A DNA stretch of 64,000 nt. It comes from Parasponia andersonii. Lineage: Eukaryota; Streptophyta; Magnoliopsida; Rosales; Cannabaceae. Of this stretch, positions 11,415-25,580 are shown piece by piece (within the stretch, counting starts at the first letter, position 1; every line of letters starts with the position of its first letter). The stretch covers positions 1,033,724 to 1,097,723 of the forward strand of contig JXTB01000071.1 of assembly GCA_002914805.1 (NCBI GenBank). The letters are read 5' to 3'. The position numbers and the translations under genes were made by a program. The notes under the pieces are model-generated. The model saw only the letters and a program-made list of their open reading frames with translations, made no database searches and was not told where the DNA came from.

Positions 11415-12231
11415 TGTCCATTTAGTTGTAGTAGTACAATAGCCATTCTTATGTTTGGAACCATGGAATTAGCTATATAATAGTCAAAATACCCCTCATT
11501 TTAAGTATTTGAAATTATATTTAGCATTCAATTACTTCATTAAATTCTTTTACATTTAGTATTATTTTATTTTATTAATTAATTTTTTTTATTAAATTTT
11601 TTTATTTTTAGTATTAAATTATTCTCTTAATTAAACTATTTATTAAACTATTTTGCATTTAGTATTATTTTATTTTATTATTTTTTTAATATTATCTTAT
11701 TAGTTAATTTATTTAACATTTATCATTATCTTATTTTATTTTATTACTTTTCTAAATTATCTTATTAAGTCTTTTTATTAATTAAATTATTTTACATTTA
11801 GCATTATTTTATTTTATTATTTTTTAAATTATTTTTAAATTATTTTTATTAATTAAATTATTACTTTATTAAATTATTTTACATTTAGAATTACTTTATT
11901 TTACTAAATTACTTTTTGTTTAGCGTTATTTTATTTTATTTTATTATTTGATGAAATTATGTTTTAATTATTTTTTATTAATTAAATTATTTTACATATG
12001 GCATTATGTTACTTTATTTTCTTATTTTATTTAATTTTTATTTTTTTAATAATTAAATGGTATTCCATTCGACCTTATTCCATCCAATTTTCGGTGGAAT
12101 CGAATTTCATCATATTTCATTCTCGTAGAAGAACTTTTCTTATTTAGATTTTCTAACCAAATAATAAAATTTGGTCATTTTTGAATTGTTTCCATTCCAT
12201 TGCTTTCCATTACTCCTAATCGAACATGGCC
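11415..12231. mobile_element. AT-rich non-autonomous TIR-like element, copy A
   Basis: The outer ends resemble each other as inverted repeats: GTCCATTTAGTTGTAGTAG on the left, and on the right a sequence whose complement reads about GGCCATGTTCGATTAGGAG. The inside is built from many degenerate copies of a block like ATTATTTTACATTTAGCATT. A paralogous copy lies at 46431-47311. Low-complexity, TIR-bounded elements of this kind are common in plants. The superfamily and the target duplication are unclear. Confidence 0.4.
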
Positions 12232-13581
12232 TAAGTACTCTGCTTTTATTATGTAAGTTAATCCAATCCAGCCTAATTCTTTTACTTATTGAATCATGGG
12301 AACTAGGACATGTATATTCATGTTGAGATGCGTTCACATGCAGTAGCCTAGGAATAATAATTAGGTTCAATATAAAAAACAAGCTACAGGCAATAATTTT
12401 TGCCCTGGCATATTTCTTATCCTTCCTGGCCGCCCATTCCATGTACTATACAGTACACTCACTCTGCTAAAGCGATGGAACTAACACCACTCCTAAAATC
12501 ATAGCATTGAACAACCTTTAATTTCATCTAGCACTTACACAAAATTATTGCTTATATAACACTCCTTGTGCAGATTATGGTAAATTCACGAAATGCTTTC
12601 GTATCAATCATACTTTATATATCTCTATATAATATGTGTATAATTTCTGAGAGCAAAATTTAAATAGATTAATCACTTGGTTTGAGAATTAAAATAGTTC
12701 AAAGTAACTTTATAAACGAGTTGGTTTTTAACCGTGTCTATTTACGATTTTGTAATAGTGTTAGCACTAAATCGTTCTCATTATTATTGTTACTTCTAGA
12801 GGAATTATTAAATATAAATTTATTGGTATAAAATCAAATGGATGATAAGCTGATCACACATACTTATTTATTTCAGAAAATACAATGCTTACTCATATTT
12901 TGTAGTACGTAGTACTGAACCACCCGAATCACTTTTATAATTTATATGCTAGAGAGGTAGTCACCTTTGTTTTCTACGAAGGATGACACGAGAAAATAAA
13001 CAACAAAGAGATACATAAATTTTATGCACTTTTGCCAAGGGTACAACTCAAGATATTATCTTCACTAAATCAATAAAAACATTAATGACAATTTCAAAGG
13101 GAAAAAAAACAATTAGTTATTGGCCACGTTGGTCCCTAAATTATTAGGAAAGTCTCAATGTCATGCATAAACTTTGAATTTTGTTATTTTGATTTTTAAA
13201 TTATTAAAAAAGTTCCATTTTACTATTTTTGTTATATATTCTGTTTAAACAATAATAGAAAGAGCACATGAACATTTCAAAGAGATCTTAACATACAATA
13301 TTGGAACAGTTTAAAAATGAGACAAAGATGTGTATGAAATGACTGGATAAAGTAAAAAATTCGCCAACGAAGCTACAATCAAGGTATTATGACAACTCGA
13401 AAAAAAATAAACGAAAATTTATGACATAAGTATCAAATGCCACCTCTGATCAAAATCAAAAAATAGTTAATATGAATAAAGAAGAATTTTCTACGTTACT
13501 CTGAAACGAGCTGCAAATAAATTTTTGAACTCATTAAGGATAAAATAATGATCTTTATAATTCAATTAAGTGAACATGAGG

Positions 13582-14290
13582 TGTAAAATCCTAATTTTTC
13601 AAAGGGCAAAAATGTAATTTTATGGGCTAATGGCAATTCCGTAATATTGAATTTTTGGATATTAAATAAATTTTTGGCTGCGATGTATGCGGACACAATC
13701 ATGACTAGATACATTTGGGTCAAAATATTAATAACTTTTGAAGAGGAGGGACTAAAGTGAAATGAATATTTAAAAATTGTGGCTAAAGTTGAGTTTTGAG
13801 AACTTTTTCGGTCTAATCAGGTCATGCCACGTGTCTCACTACCAATAATTTTTAAAAATTGCAAATAAAATCTCAAACTCTCTCTTTCTTTTCTCCCGCA
13901 CATCCTTCTTCTTCTTCTTTTTCCTCTTTTTCTTCTTCTTCTTCGCCCTTCCCCTTGCGCAGCCTACTACCAGCCACTGGCGATGACCTAAGCTCAGACT
14001 CCGGCCGGCGTGCCTCCCCTTCGACCAGACACAGCTTTGCTGCTGGTCACCAGAGCCTGTCATGCCTCTGAATTGAGACGAACAGTGGACAAAATTGTGC
14101 CCAAATCGTGACGTTTCGTGGTTGTTTTTCTATTGTTCGCCACTATTAGCTGCTACCCACCACTACCAAATCGAAGCCCAAGCTTTCTCCTACCTGGTTT
14201 GACCCTTTATTGCTATCAATTTCCGGCTAAGAAGTTCCAATGAGCTCCTAAATCTTTTTATAAATTTTGGTCATAAAAAGTCGCATTTGT
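13582..14290 (+). repeat. Old LTR fragment of the chromovirus-related family
   Basis: The fragment starts TGTAAAATCCTAATTTTTC. It shares its layout with the reverse complement of the LTR end near 35574: a pyrimidine-rich leader after CACGTGTCTCACTACCAA and a stretch like GGTCTAATCAGGT. Both copy A and copy B (43533-44250) carry it, so it predates the duplication. Its right end is not defined here. Confidence 0.55.
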
Positions 14291-15891
14291 GCAATTATTT
14301 TTGCTATGTTCATCCAATACTCATGAAACTTTAAGGGATAAAAATATAGTTTAAGACAAGATGAAAAGTGGTAGATTTGTGAAAAATGGATGAACGGATT
14401 GGGAGAAAAACTAATCTGAACTTTGTGGCATTTTTTTATATATTCTCAAAATGTAATATTTTTATTATTTTTAGATTTTAGGGCTTAATTAATGCCTGGG
14501 GACCTCGGAATTAAGTTCTGATTATTAGTTACTAATTTTAAAAATGATATTTTTTTTCTAAATATTTTCTAAAACTAGTATGTTTATAATAAAAAGTATA
14601 TCAGACCAATAAAAAATACAGGTCATTGTATTTTTTTAATTTTTTTTTCCTAAAATTTCCATAAAAGCCCTAATTCCTAAAGTGAAAATGGAAAAAGAAT
14701 TGTAATGATATTAGGAATAATGGAATGGAAAAAAAAAATTGATTCATTTTTTTTGTTGATATTTTAAAATCAGTGCCTTAATCTTGATTGTTATATTTAC
14801 TTTATTGTGTAGTAGAGTGAAATCAACTTTATATAGACCAAATTATCTTTACCAATAATGAGAATTAGACAAATAATCAATTTGGTATAAAATTTGACTT
14901 CACAAGAAATCATATATTCTAACAAAAAAATATATTTAATTTCTCTTACATACTTATAAAATATGTAAAAGGCCAAGTATACCCTTATCCAATGTTGAAG
15001 TTAGAAAAATAATTAAATTGGTATAAATCACTCTTTTTTTCCTAAGAAATCATATATTTATAGTTGATTTTTTAAAAAATATTTGCAATTATTACTATGT
15101 ATTAGATATGTGCACTATTAAGCACATTTAGTAGTGGCCTAATTTAAGGTTAGCAAGGAAAGAAATTGCCTAAGCCACGTTCATATATCTATAGGAATTT
15201 TTTTTGACTATCTATGGGTGTTGTTTTGTCCAATTAAAATTCAATACGTATGTGCTTTTACGGTGAAAAGGTAGAAAGAGAGAAAGAAAATTAAATAATG
15301 TGTATTTATTGTTATTATTTTTTTTTAACTATTCAAATCATAGTAACCGTTTAGATAAGAATGTAACGGCTAAAACAAAAAAAAATATTAATAAGTAAAA
15401 TAACAAAAAAGAAAATACCTATTGGATTATATATATATAGATTAAAGATTAAAGATTCAAACTCATAATCAATCGATACAATATGAAGTATCCATTACAT
15501 ACAATAATTAAACTTTACGCAAATGGTTCAAGCATAAGATATTGTCCATCTAGAATTGCATATAGTTCATTCCTAAGCTAGAAGCACATTCTAGTTCAAA
15601 TTACAAAATCAAAAGATAACTATCAATACCATGTCAATCATCCAAAAAAGTGATCATGCATAACCTGTTGTAAAAGCATTCATAAAAGATATTGATTAAA
15701 CACAATTAGATAAAACCAATTAGTACAGCTCTCACCTAAGCATTTTTTCCTCATTTGGAAGACTAAAGAAAAATGAAACAAGAACACTATCAATCAATAT
15801 GATGCGAGTAGCTCTATAGCATTCCACCATAGAAAGCATTGTGGTTCTCATTATCTCCTCATTGAGTCGCATATATTTGAACCCTGTGAGA
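14291..15891. other. Intergenic AT-rich DNA with a local duplication
   Basis: I see no gene in this stretch. A segment at about 14862-14920 resembles one at about 14996-15060; both contain AATTTGGTATAAA and AAGAAATCATATATT, so the unit is near 130 bases. TA-rich simple sequence occurs near 15430. The stretch ends at the LARD-like element. Confidence 0.4.
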
Positions 15892-18250
15892 TGTTAAAAA
15901 ACCCAAACTTTTTAAGGGTAATTTGGTCTTTTGACTATTTTAAAAAAACTAATTACATATAAATTTTTTTCTCTCTCTCTCTCATCCCCCTTGACAACTT
16001 TCTTTCTCTTCGTTAAACAAATGTCGAAATCAGGGTTCTCTTGTTTCGCTCCTCCTCTCGACGATGACCCCTTGCAACCACCAAATCGGAACCAGCGTCC
16101 TCGAAAACGTGCGTTGCCCAATTGTTGCGGCTGCTGGAGCTCCCTTACATCACCGGAGAAGAAAAAGTCTGCTCTGCGATGATTTTGGCATCTACAGGGG
16201 CCGAAATTGGTGGCGTTGAATTCGTCTCCCTATAAGCTTTCACGTGGTATATTTATCTTGACTCGAATTTGCACAGAATGAACTTTGCCATTTTTTACAA
16301 TTTTGAGTTATTTTAGTTTTGTGTTGTGATTTTTCAATCTGACTGTTAAATTGTTAAAAAAAATCTCAAATTTGTGATATACTTGTAAAAATTTGAATTT
16401 TGATATATATATATTTATATATATAGTAACTTTATTTGGCTAGAGTACAAAAAATAAAATTCAATGGCTTAGATTTGCCTCGTTTTAGGTATGGCGGGCC
16501 CGGGTTTGATCTGAGCCCAAATTGGTCAAATTATATGTCTAACCTAACTAATTTAGGTATTAAAAATTTAGTGGAGATGTCTTTTTCTCCATTCGAGGCT
16601 CTCTTAGAAAAACGATATTTCAAAGCAGACGATCGAGGGTTCGAAATATACCCCGACCCTCTAAACGACTACCAAATGATGTTAAATGCTCTTGATAACC
16701 TCGTAGCACCGTCTAGTCACTCGATTGAGGTAAAGATTCGATTACTTGATCTTTAAATTGGTTTAATTTTGATTTTCACATCTTTTTAATAAATATGAAA
16801 TTTTGTGAAATAATTGATTAAAATGTGATTATATATATTTTGATATAATTTGATATTTAAATTGCCTAGAAAGCACGTTACATTGGTTAGTGTGGCATAT
16901 TATCTTATTTTTGAATTGTTTTCTATAAGAACTGGATTTTATTAGTTTAGATAAAAATGGTTGTTATGCTGCTAAAATTTTTATAAAATCAAATCTGAAT
17001 AAGAATTTAGTTTAGAGAACTGAACTTGGTTAATTAAAAATACTACATGGTCTATTTTGGTATTTTGTGGAAAATGGTACATATTCTCATTCATGTCATA
17101 TATATAGTATTGCATATATTCATTACACCTACGTAGCCGACGGACTTATGATACCTCATTCTGGGTGCTCGGACTTATGGTGCCCCATTTAGGGTACTCG
17201 GACTATATATTATACTCATGGTTACCAACTTAGGTGACTCAGAGACACTACATATGTGCAGTTATGGTCACCAATCTTTGGTGTCTCGAACATGTTATTG
17301 ATTATATTGCTTGTTATATGCTTGACTTGAATAGATATATACTAGTTTTGATGTGATAATTTACAATAGTTTCGAATGTTTGAACAATGATTTTGTTGTG
17401 AGCCTTTATTTTATGATAGTTTGAAATATTTAAATGTTTGGGCAATATTTTTAATTGGATTTCTGGAAACTGTTTAATATTTATTAACCACATAGGACTT
17501 TGAAAGTAAGTATTTACATTGGTTAAAAACTTGTAATTAAATCTCTACTAAACATTCATGTGCTCACCCCTTATTCCCTTCTATTTTCAGGTATTGATTT
17601 ATCTTTGGGATAATTGTCATAGTGACTTGACAAGCTTGTTTGGTATATGTATGTCATTTCCTACCTCTTCATTGATAAACCTGTAATTAAATTTTTATTG
17701 AGCATTCACGTGCTCACTTTCCGACTTTCTCTTATTTTCAAGTGTTGATTTATCTTTGGAATAATTGTCATGGTAGCTTTACAAGCTTGTTTGGTATATG
17801 TATGCTGTTTCCTACCTCTTCATTGGTTAGTTCCTATATCATTATTTGCTTTCTATGTCAAATTTATTTAGTCAATGGTAGTGTTTTTACTAAGTGAATG
17901 TATGAAGATTATTTTGTTATTAAATTGAGTACTTAGAAATACAAATAAATTTATGTAAATTATTTGAATATTGGACCTAAGGTTTTAATTTGACTCATTT
18001 TACAAAAATTTATGAATTTATGCATGTTTCTAAACTAATTAATTAGAATTTCCTCTAAACTTTAAATAAAGGATTTCTTAAAGAAATAACAACTAATGAA
18101 ATGTTTCTTAATTATGAAATTTGCTTACTTTTGAGGACTTAACCTAAAATTCTAAGTATTTGATTTTCTGGAATTTTGAAAAATCAATATTTATCACTAT
18201 TTTAACTTAAAATTACCAAATGTTATAGCCTTGGAATTCTTGTCATGACA
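15892..18250 (+). repeat. 5' LTR of the LARD-like element
   Basis: The LTR opens TGTTAAAAAACCCAAAC, then runs through a pyrimidine-rich leader region. It contains the family block near 16470-16740 (GAGCCCAAATTGGTCAAATT and CGATCGAGGGTTCGAAAT) and ends GTCATGACA just before the primer binding site. Short open frames inside it are not genes. Confidence 0.8.
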
Positions 18251-18254
18251 GATT

Positions 18255-18266
18255 TGGTATCAGAGC
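18255..18266 (+). other. Primer binding site (initiator Met tRNA)
   Basis: TGGTATCAGAGC lies four bases after the 5' LTR. It is the standard plant LTR-element site complementary to the 3' end of initiator methionine tRNA, where minus-strand synthesis is primed. Confidence 0.85.
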
Positions 18267-18490
18267 TTCAGGGCTTTAGATTTATCTGGAATCTTTCTTG
18301 TGATATTTTGGTATCTAAAATTAGTTTGAGAAAAGTGTCTGATAAATATCTCATACATCACTTAGGAGTTGGCTAAATATGTTGTCTTTGCTTCGATTCA
18401 TTTTGAATCCTTTGTTCACCTCCCTTGAGTGGAACTTTGGTATCCTTGGGATTGTTATAACCCTGAAATTCTAGTCTCAAAAGTGTCAGG

Positions 18491-18556
18491 GATGACACGA
18501 GATCAGTTGTCTAGGATGACACGAGACTAGTTGTCAAGGATGACACGAGACTAGTG
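18491..18556. repeat. 24-bp tandem repeat
   Basis: GATGACACGAGA recurs at 18491, 18515 and 18539, giving a 24-base unit present nearly three times. It lies in the 5' part of the internal region of the LARD-like element. Confidence 0.8.
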
Positions 18557-20012
18557 AATTCTATTCCTGACTAAATTCCTCAATTTAAATGGACATTTAT
18601 TCTTATATTTCTATGTCTATTATAGTGATAAGCTATATGAATCTTATAGGTTCTAATATAGTAATTTAGTATCATGTATCTTGATTGGTATGACATGACA
18701 TTATTTGTGCTTGTGGGTTTATGATTTTGAATTTCATAGAAATTATTTATATGTGACTAACTAGTTTGAGTGTTTAGTAAATCATTTTTATAATCTTGTA
18801 TCACAGATTAATAGGATTTTTGGATAGTCATGACATATTAGTTTTCATTCATAGATTGAACTAATAATGTGAACTTGGTTACAAATAAAAAATTGTTCTT
18901 TTCTAAACTTACCAAATTTGATGTACTTGAGAAAATTCTTGAATTATTAGAATTTAGATGGATATCTTGTTATTTGATTTTGAAATTTTGGGAATTTCAA
19001 GTTGATAATTCAAGTTTTGAACAGTGTAGACTTTTACATTATATCAATGTGGCACGTTCACTTCGAGAGAGCCAGTGAACATATTTAAAACTAGGAATAT
19101 TGATAGGGTAAAGGTAATTCACTTTTTCAAGGATCATATAGTTTTAAAATTTATGAATTATTTGAAATTGTAGTTTGTGAAACTACCTGATGTGCTTGTA
19201 TTTTATACAATTTTTGTATACATTTTCCATCTTAAATTTTGCTTAATTGTCATTTTTCTAAAATTTTTTATTTTAATTTGTGGGTGTTGGATAACTTGGG
19301 CGGTTATGAAATATTTCATGCAAAAGCGAAATTAAAGTGACATTTTTATAAAAGAGAGTTAAAGAAAGATGAAATGAAGAATAGGTGAAGCCCATTGGAA
19401 AATTGAATAGGAGCCCAAAGTATTAACTTCTAGAAGACCTAGTAAGGAAGCCCAGAAAGAATACACGTGTTGACCTGGATTTGGAGACATTTTGAGATTG
19501 TGTGATTTACCACCTATATATATATATATATATATATATGTTGACGTGAAGAGAAGAATTATTTGGTGATTAAGATTGGGTTTGTGTCGTACATGAGGTT
19601 ATCATATAAGCTAGGATTTTTTTTTGAACAAGATATAAGCTAGGATTTATCAAGTATTTATAAAAACTTAATATGAGAAATTGGAAGCGTTGCGTGACTA
19701 AACAAAGCGAGAATGGGCCAGGCCCAATTTGAGAATTGATAAAATAGGAAAACCATTGAAGCGGAGGACTTTTCTCTCATACTTACGCGTATATATATAT
19801 ATATACAAACAGAGGGGGAAGCAGACTCCAGCGGCAGCTACAGAGGCAGTAGCGAAAGAGATTAACTGAGAGAGAGAGAGCAATTATTCTCAATTATTCC
19901 GTACTTCGTTCAAATCTTGTTTGTTTAATTTTTTAATTTTTTATTATGTTACAAATTTTTAATTTTAATTTTGTTATTTTAGTTATGAGCTAAATTAATT
20001 TTTTAAGATTAT
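18557..20012 (+). other. Internal region of the LARD-like element, left part
   Basis: No coding frame resembles gag or pol. The stretch includes a TA repeat near 19516-19539. It ends at the nested solo LTR, whose target duplication begins at 20008. Confidence 0.5.
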
Positions 20013-21513
20013 TGTCACGACCCAAAATCCGGACTAGTGGCAGAAAGAGAATTTCACAAATGTGGGAAATTCCTTAATTTATTTGAAAAGTGTCAAAAGT
20101 TCTAGTTTTTATAAAAACGGTCCATTTAAATAAAATAATCGGAATTCCATTATGTGAACCATTCTCACAGTTCGTATACACCATTAAACATAAACCAAAT
20201 AATAATTGAAAAACGGGAAGAAAATCAAATATAAATCCAAGCATTATCATCATCTACAACAACAAGTTAAATCCCAGAATGACATACATAAGTTTACAGA
20301 CAAAATAGAAAGTAGTAATCTTGGTTCAATGCTAATACAAAATCTCAAACCGTCCAAACACCACAACAGTAGACTTCTAGCATTACCAAGAAATGAACTA
20401 CAGTCAAGATGGTCTCTTCCTCTTCCTGATTTCCAAGATCGCACTGAACACCACCTGAGGAAGGGAAGAAGGGGGGTGAGCATACAATGCCCAGTAGGAA
20501 AATAGTTACCTCGGAGAAAAACAGTTCAGTGATAGAAAATTCTTGCATGGTTAGTTCAAATCCAAAACATATACACAATATATATATAATCCAAACTGGG
20601 AGCCCATATATATAAAATAGTGTAATCAAAACTATCAATCTATATGCACATGACACAAATCAACCCATACCCATGAGCTCTCATTCTCTTATCTGTGGAA
20701 ACCCAGGATGATGGCACTAAATATGCCTAACAGCCTGCCTGACACCTGAGCCCATATCCAGAGGGGACACCCGTGTATCGCCTACCAAACCTGGAGGGGC
20801 AACCGAATTGCCTACGCCTACCAAATAGGGAAGTAATCAGAAGAACAAATTCTGCGCGAGTTTATAGACTTTTACCGATAGTGGGACACGCAGCACCACA
20901 CTGTAAAACCCACGATGCTAACACGGTGCTCATGTATGATTCTATGACACGTGCAATCCAGAACTGAAGTATAAAAACTACTGTACTCTGGTTTTTCAAT
21001 AAAACGTGCATAATAGGGTTTTATAAAAAAAACGGGCAGTATAACGGCCCTATTTTTGATATACCCAAAATAACTTGCACACAGCAAATTCCCAGAGCAG
21101 TACAGTATATATCGTACAACCAGATTCCATCACATATAATTCAAATCCTAACAAACACACTTATTCTTATAAGCTGCAGAAAATAAGTTTTAACTCAAAA
21201 CGGTATAAAACGAAGGTAACTAAACCTCTATCTCATCGGAATAGCGATACCACACTATTGAGTCTTCAAGGTGTCGTTACGATCACTCGAAGGGTTAGGA
21301 ACCAATTCCAAGCTCTCGATCGTCTTTTGGTAAAAAGTCAACTTCTCACCGGAGCTTCAATTTCACAAACGGACCTCTTCGTTGAATTCCTAGCACCTAA
21401 AATATCTAGGTTAGACATATAATTTGTCCAATTCTGGTCTGAGCCCACACAGGACCGTGGCACGCAAAACGAGATAAAATCTCGACCAATTTTCGTGCCA
21501 ATCACCAAACAGC

Positions 21514-21576
<63 letters not shown>

Positions 21577-22087
21577 AACTTCTCCATTTTCCAAGTACAT
21601 TCCAAAAATGCAGTCAAAAACACAATCTAACAGCCGGATCAAAAACTACAACCATAAACTTGAAATGCCCAAAAATGGCAATTTTTAATCTGGACAAAAT
21701 GGGGTTGAGATATATATACTTTGATGATCCTTGAGACGAGACGAATCCAACAGGACCGGTTGGGGGTCGAATAGTGGCCGGAATCTTCGCTCGTGACGAA
21801 AAGTTTCAAACGGCCATTAATGGTGTTTTCTGGCGAGGGGGAGCTTGGCGGTGAATGGGAACGGGCGGAACAAGTTGCTGGTAGCGCGGGAGGACTTCGC
21901 CGGTGGCCTGGCAAACCGGACGGTGGCTGCGGCGGCTCTGGCGTTCGTTCGTCCTCCTTCGGCCGAGAGCGACGAGTGAGAGAGAGAGAAATGATATATA
22001 TATATATATATATGTAATCTGATTTTTTTTAAAAAAAAAAAACTAGTCAAAAGACCATTACGCCCCTAAAAAAACTGGGTTTTTACA
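20013..22087 (-). repeat. Nested solo LTR with perfect 5-bp target duplication
   Basis: Read on the plus strand it starts TGTCACGACCC and ends GGTTTTTACA, so the LTR itself runs on the minus strand with TG and CA ends. The five bases before it (20008-20012) and after it (22088-22092) are both ATTAT. There is no internal region, so it is a solo LTR left by recombination between the two LTRs of a full element. It is closely related to the solo LTR at 37725-39901; both share a block around CATGAGCACCGTGTTAGCATC. A TA repeat of more than 50 bases lies at 21519-21573. Confidence 0.9.
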
Positions 22088-25000
22088 ATTATGATGGGAT
22101 CTCTATATGTAGTTTGAATTATGATTTCTATTCTTTGATTTTGTGATTTTAATTTACGAATTGTTTTTTCTATCTTGTTTTCAATGCTTTTGAGTGTTTG
22201 ATCATTACTTAAATTGATATTGTATGAACTTAGAAAAGGAGTTTCAGATTTGGACACTGATAGAATAACGCATGATCAAGATTAGATGAGTTTGTGTCAG
22301 ATAGGAATATACCTACATAATATGTGCAATTGTTAAAAGACTTTACTCTTAATGAATCTTTTCTTCATCTAATTTACATAGGAATATAATGAGTTAATTA
22401 AATGTGATAATTCTACTTGACTATCAGAAGAGGCTTCTAGATACACTATGATTCTTGATTGGAAATTTTGGTTAGATAGAAATTCAAAGAGGCGAACCGG
22501 TAGTTTAAGTATACGTAGAGTGAAAATTATAATCCTAGGTGTATTTCCACTTGTGATTTGATAAATTAATTGCACTCTTTAATTTAATTTTATTTATTTT
22601 CTTATCTTATTTTAGTTTAAATTTTAATTTTAGAATTTATAAATTTATTGTTTGGATAAATTGATAACTATTCTAGGATAGTACTTAACAAATTATAGCA
22701 ATTTTTCTGTGAGAACGATATTTTTATTCATTACTTTATTACTTGTTCAATACGTGCGTTTGCATATAAAAAATCCATAACACTACCAAAATTATAAATT
22801 TGGAAGCTTCTCTTAAAAATTAGTTATCATACTAGTAAGATCTCTTGGCACACTTAACGATGGTGGTTTAAAAAAAATACAGATCTTTTAAATTAAGTAA
22901 AATTTCTATAGTATAAAGATTTGAAATATTCTTCTAGTTTTGAACTTTAGTAGATAAATTATTGAACATTCTCCAATTGCTATTGGGTTTTTGATTTCAA
23001 AATCAAGGAATACTTCAGTAAAATTTATTTACAAATTTATTTAGAATTAAACATAAAATATTTACAGAAATCTTTGGTATGGTTTAATATGATATAAGTA
23101 TAAATTCTTGGGAGATTATACACGTGTCTAAGATGTTATATTTATAATATCTTATTATAAGAATTTTGTTAAGTAAATTAGTTATGCTAATTCATTTGGA
23201 AGCCTGTATAAATAGAGAAATTTTATATTTTGAAACTTAGTTTGGAAGTTGTCTTTGAAATCTTGTCATTATCGCTTTACGTGCTTTCTTATTTAGATGT
23301 ACTTATTCTTCAAAACTTCTCTATTATGTATGTGACTTACTTTATTGATGTGTATATAATTTTAGTATTCATTGATTGTGGAATCCTTTGTGTAAATTAA
23401 ATATCTTGTTCGTTTGATAAGTGAATCAAGTGGGATTGACTTTGTATTATCTGTCTCAATTGGATAATTGAGCACTTGTATGGTTGATTTGATTTGATAT
23501 TCTCAGTGTTGGGAACTCCTAGTGTTGGAGATTTAGGATGACATTTTATTGGAATTTTCAAATAAAAATATTTTGGTTTTAAATACCTAATCCTTGGAAA
23601 GGCTTAGGTGATATATATTGGCATCGTCCTATTATTAAAACGTCTTCTAATAACTATTTTAAATAAAATTATCAGAGTGTGGTGCTTCAATACTATAAAA
23701 TTTAAAGAAAGCCTCACTAAAATATTACTTAAATGTTTTCATTAATAAATAATTGTGAGAAATTATTTACATAATGTGGTTTGCCAACAAAAAGAAGATA
23801 TGCTTTTAAATCTATGACACGTGTTTGAGAACTTTTGAAAAGCTTTGAAAAGTTTGAGAAAAAAATTCTATTATACTTAACTAGATTTTTGAAAGAAAAT
23901 TTATATGTCTTAAATGCTTGATAGTTTAGTTAGCAAACTATATATCAAGCAAGAAACCTCTTCTTATGCTACTTACTTAGCTTAGTAAGTGTGATTAGTG
24001 AATTAGATGCCAAATTGATTGACTAATGATGACAAAATACAATCTTGTCAATGTACTCCTTCTTGGTATTAATGAGTGAGTACTACTTGATGTACTTTAC
24101 TTATGATAATTTTTGGGAATTTTTAGAGACTCTGGTTATAATCTATTATGGATTAGAGTCCTTATCGTAAGTATTGAGTTCAGTTTGTAACTCATTACTT
24201 GACTTAAGATGGATCCAAACATCATTATAGTGGTGTAATTGATGGCATATGGATCAGTTTACTTATAAATCTATATTAAAAATTGGTGGACTCTTGTTAT
24301 TATACTTTCAAGGGAATACTTGAAGTTCAAGTTTTGTATGCCAGTGACCGAGGTGAGATCTTGCTGTGAACAAGTGCAGTATTCCTATATGCTCCTGATA
24401 TTTATGCTATATGTTTTTAAAACTATTTTCGATTTATAAACAAAATGAGGTTAGATGGGAGACATGTTCACTGTGGAGATAACCTATTCTGTTAAAACCT
24501 TGTTTCTAGGACATTGTAGTATTGTTAATAGTTTATTTGCATATTGAATATTTGAGTCAATTCTATATGACTTTCCCTTGTACCAAAGACTTAGAAAGTC
24601 CTTAGAGCTAGGTGATGATTTGGGATTATTGTTATACTCCATACGTTGGGTAAAGAGACTTGAAAAGTCTCTGGATATAAATATGATATAAATAATTATT
24701 AAATGGTGTTACCTTAGGTAAGAGACTTGGGAAGTCTTTGGACTATATTTGTTATATAGCTACTTACATTTTATATACTAGGATTGTAGTGGTTTATTTG
24801 TTAGTATTTGTTGTGCTATGTACTCCTCTGTTAGAGATTTCTATTCATGGAGATTCTAGTCTTATTCTTGACTAAGAATGTTTTGTATACATGATTGTTT
24901 CTTACTTGTTATAAGGAATAGTAAATGACTTATGTCATTATACTCTTGTTGTCAACTTGACTTTTAAACTCATCTATCTTATATGTGGTGTAATACAGCT

Positions 25001-25580
25001 ATATTTATTTTTCACTCGGAATCTTATTGAGTGTCGTCTTGTGTTAATAAGGATTCTGTTAGAGTTTTTGGACTCAGTGATTAATTAGGATCAAGTTATA
25101 GATATAGACAAATGGAATTATCCTAATATATTATTAATATAGTATGTTCTGGGGACAGTATCATATATACCTGACATTTGATCTGTTAGACTTATTTAGT
25201 GCTTAACAATCAATATTATGATTATAAAAATCTTGTGTATTCAACTTCTAGTTTTGATTTACATCATTATTCCTGTAATTAATTACTAATTTAGGGTCAT
25301 CGTTTCCTTTCTCTTGTATCAAGGTCTTATGCCTGTTGATGAGCCATCTTGCGATTCTATACCTCTTTGTATACTTCTTTATCACATGTCTTTATGTGGC
25401 ATTAGTGTATTGGTGGAGTCCAACACTAGGTGGAAAAGTGCATTACACACTTCTTGATTTACGTAGTGTTTGATTTGATATTTATAATTGTGCCAAAGGG
25501 TTCATTTTCCTTTTGACTATTATTCCTTACCATTTTACTTGTACTCCCTGATATGCTTGAATTTCAGAACGGAATTCTTT
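22088..25580 (+). other. Internal region of the LARD-like element, right part
   Basis: About 3.5 kb continues the internal region. I see no gag, protease, polymerase or integrase motif on either strand. It is evenly AT-rich, without long repeats, up to the polypurine tract. Confidence 0.5.

Larger units (their letters stand above)
11226..14290. repeat. Segmental duplicate block, copy A
   Basis: Bases 11226-12290 match 46177-47372, and bases 12286-14290 match 42215-44250, both in the same orientation. Here the two parts are contiguous. Near 42-47 kb they lie in the opposite order and about 3 kb apart. Similarity is high (roughly 90 percent or more by eye), with small insertions and deletions. 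No host gene is recognised inside. Confidence 0.85.

Noticed and set aside
12140-12442. 100-residue minus-strand frame sharing its end with 47220-47483
   Set aside because: The shared part is the duplicated non-coding block at the end of the AT-rich element. In the second copy it merely runs into the CACTA transposase frame.
13839-14071. Open frames on both strands with poly-Lys or poly-Ser stretches
   Set aside because: They come from a CTT/GAA-rich leader inside an old LTR fragment, and the paralogous copy at 43.8 kb does not keep the frame.
16436-16756. 106-residue frame, with a related one at 26200-26469
   Set aside because: These are the two copies of the conserved LTR block in the LARD-like element. 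No known protein motif is seen.
21338-21734. Several overlapping open frames rich in Tyr-Ile repeats
   Set aside because: They are translations of the TA dinucleotide run at 21519-21573 inside a solo LTR.
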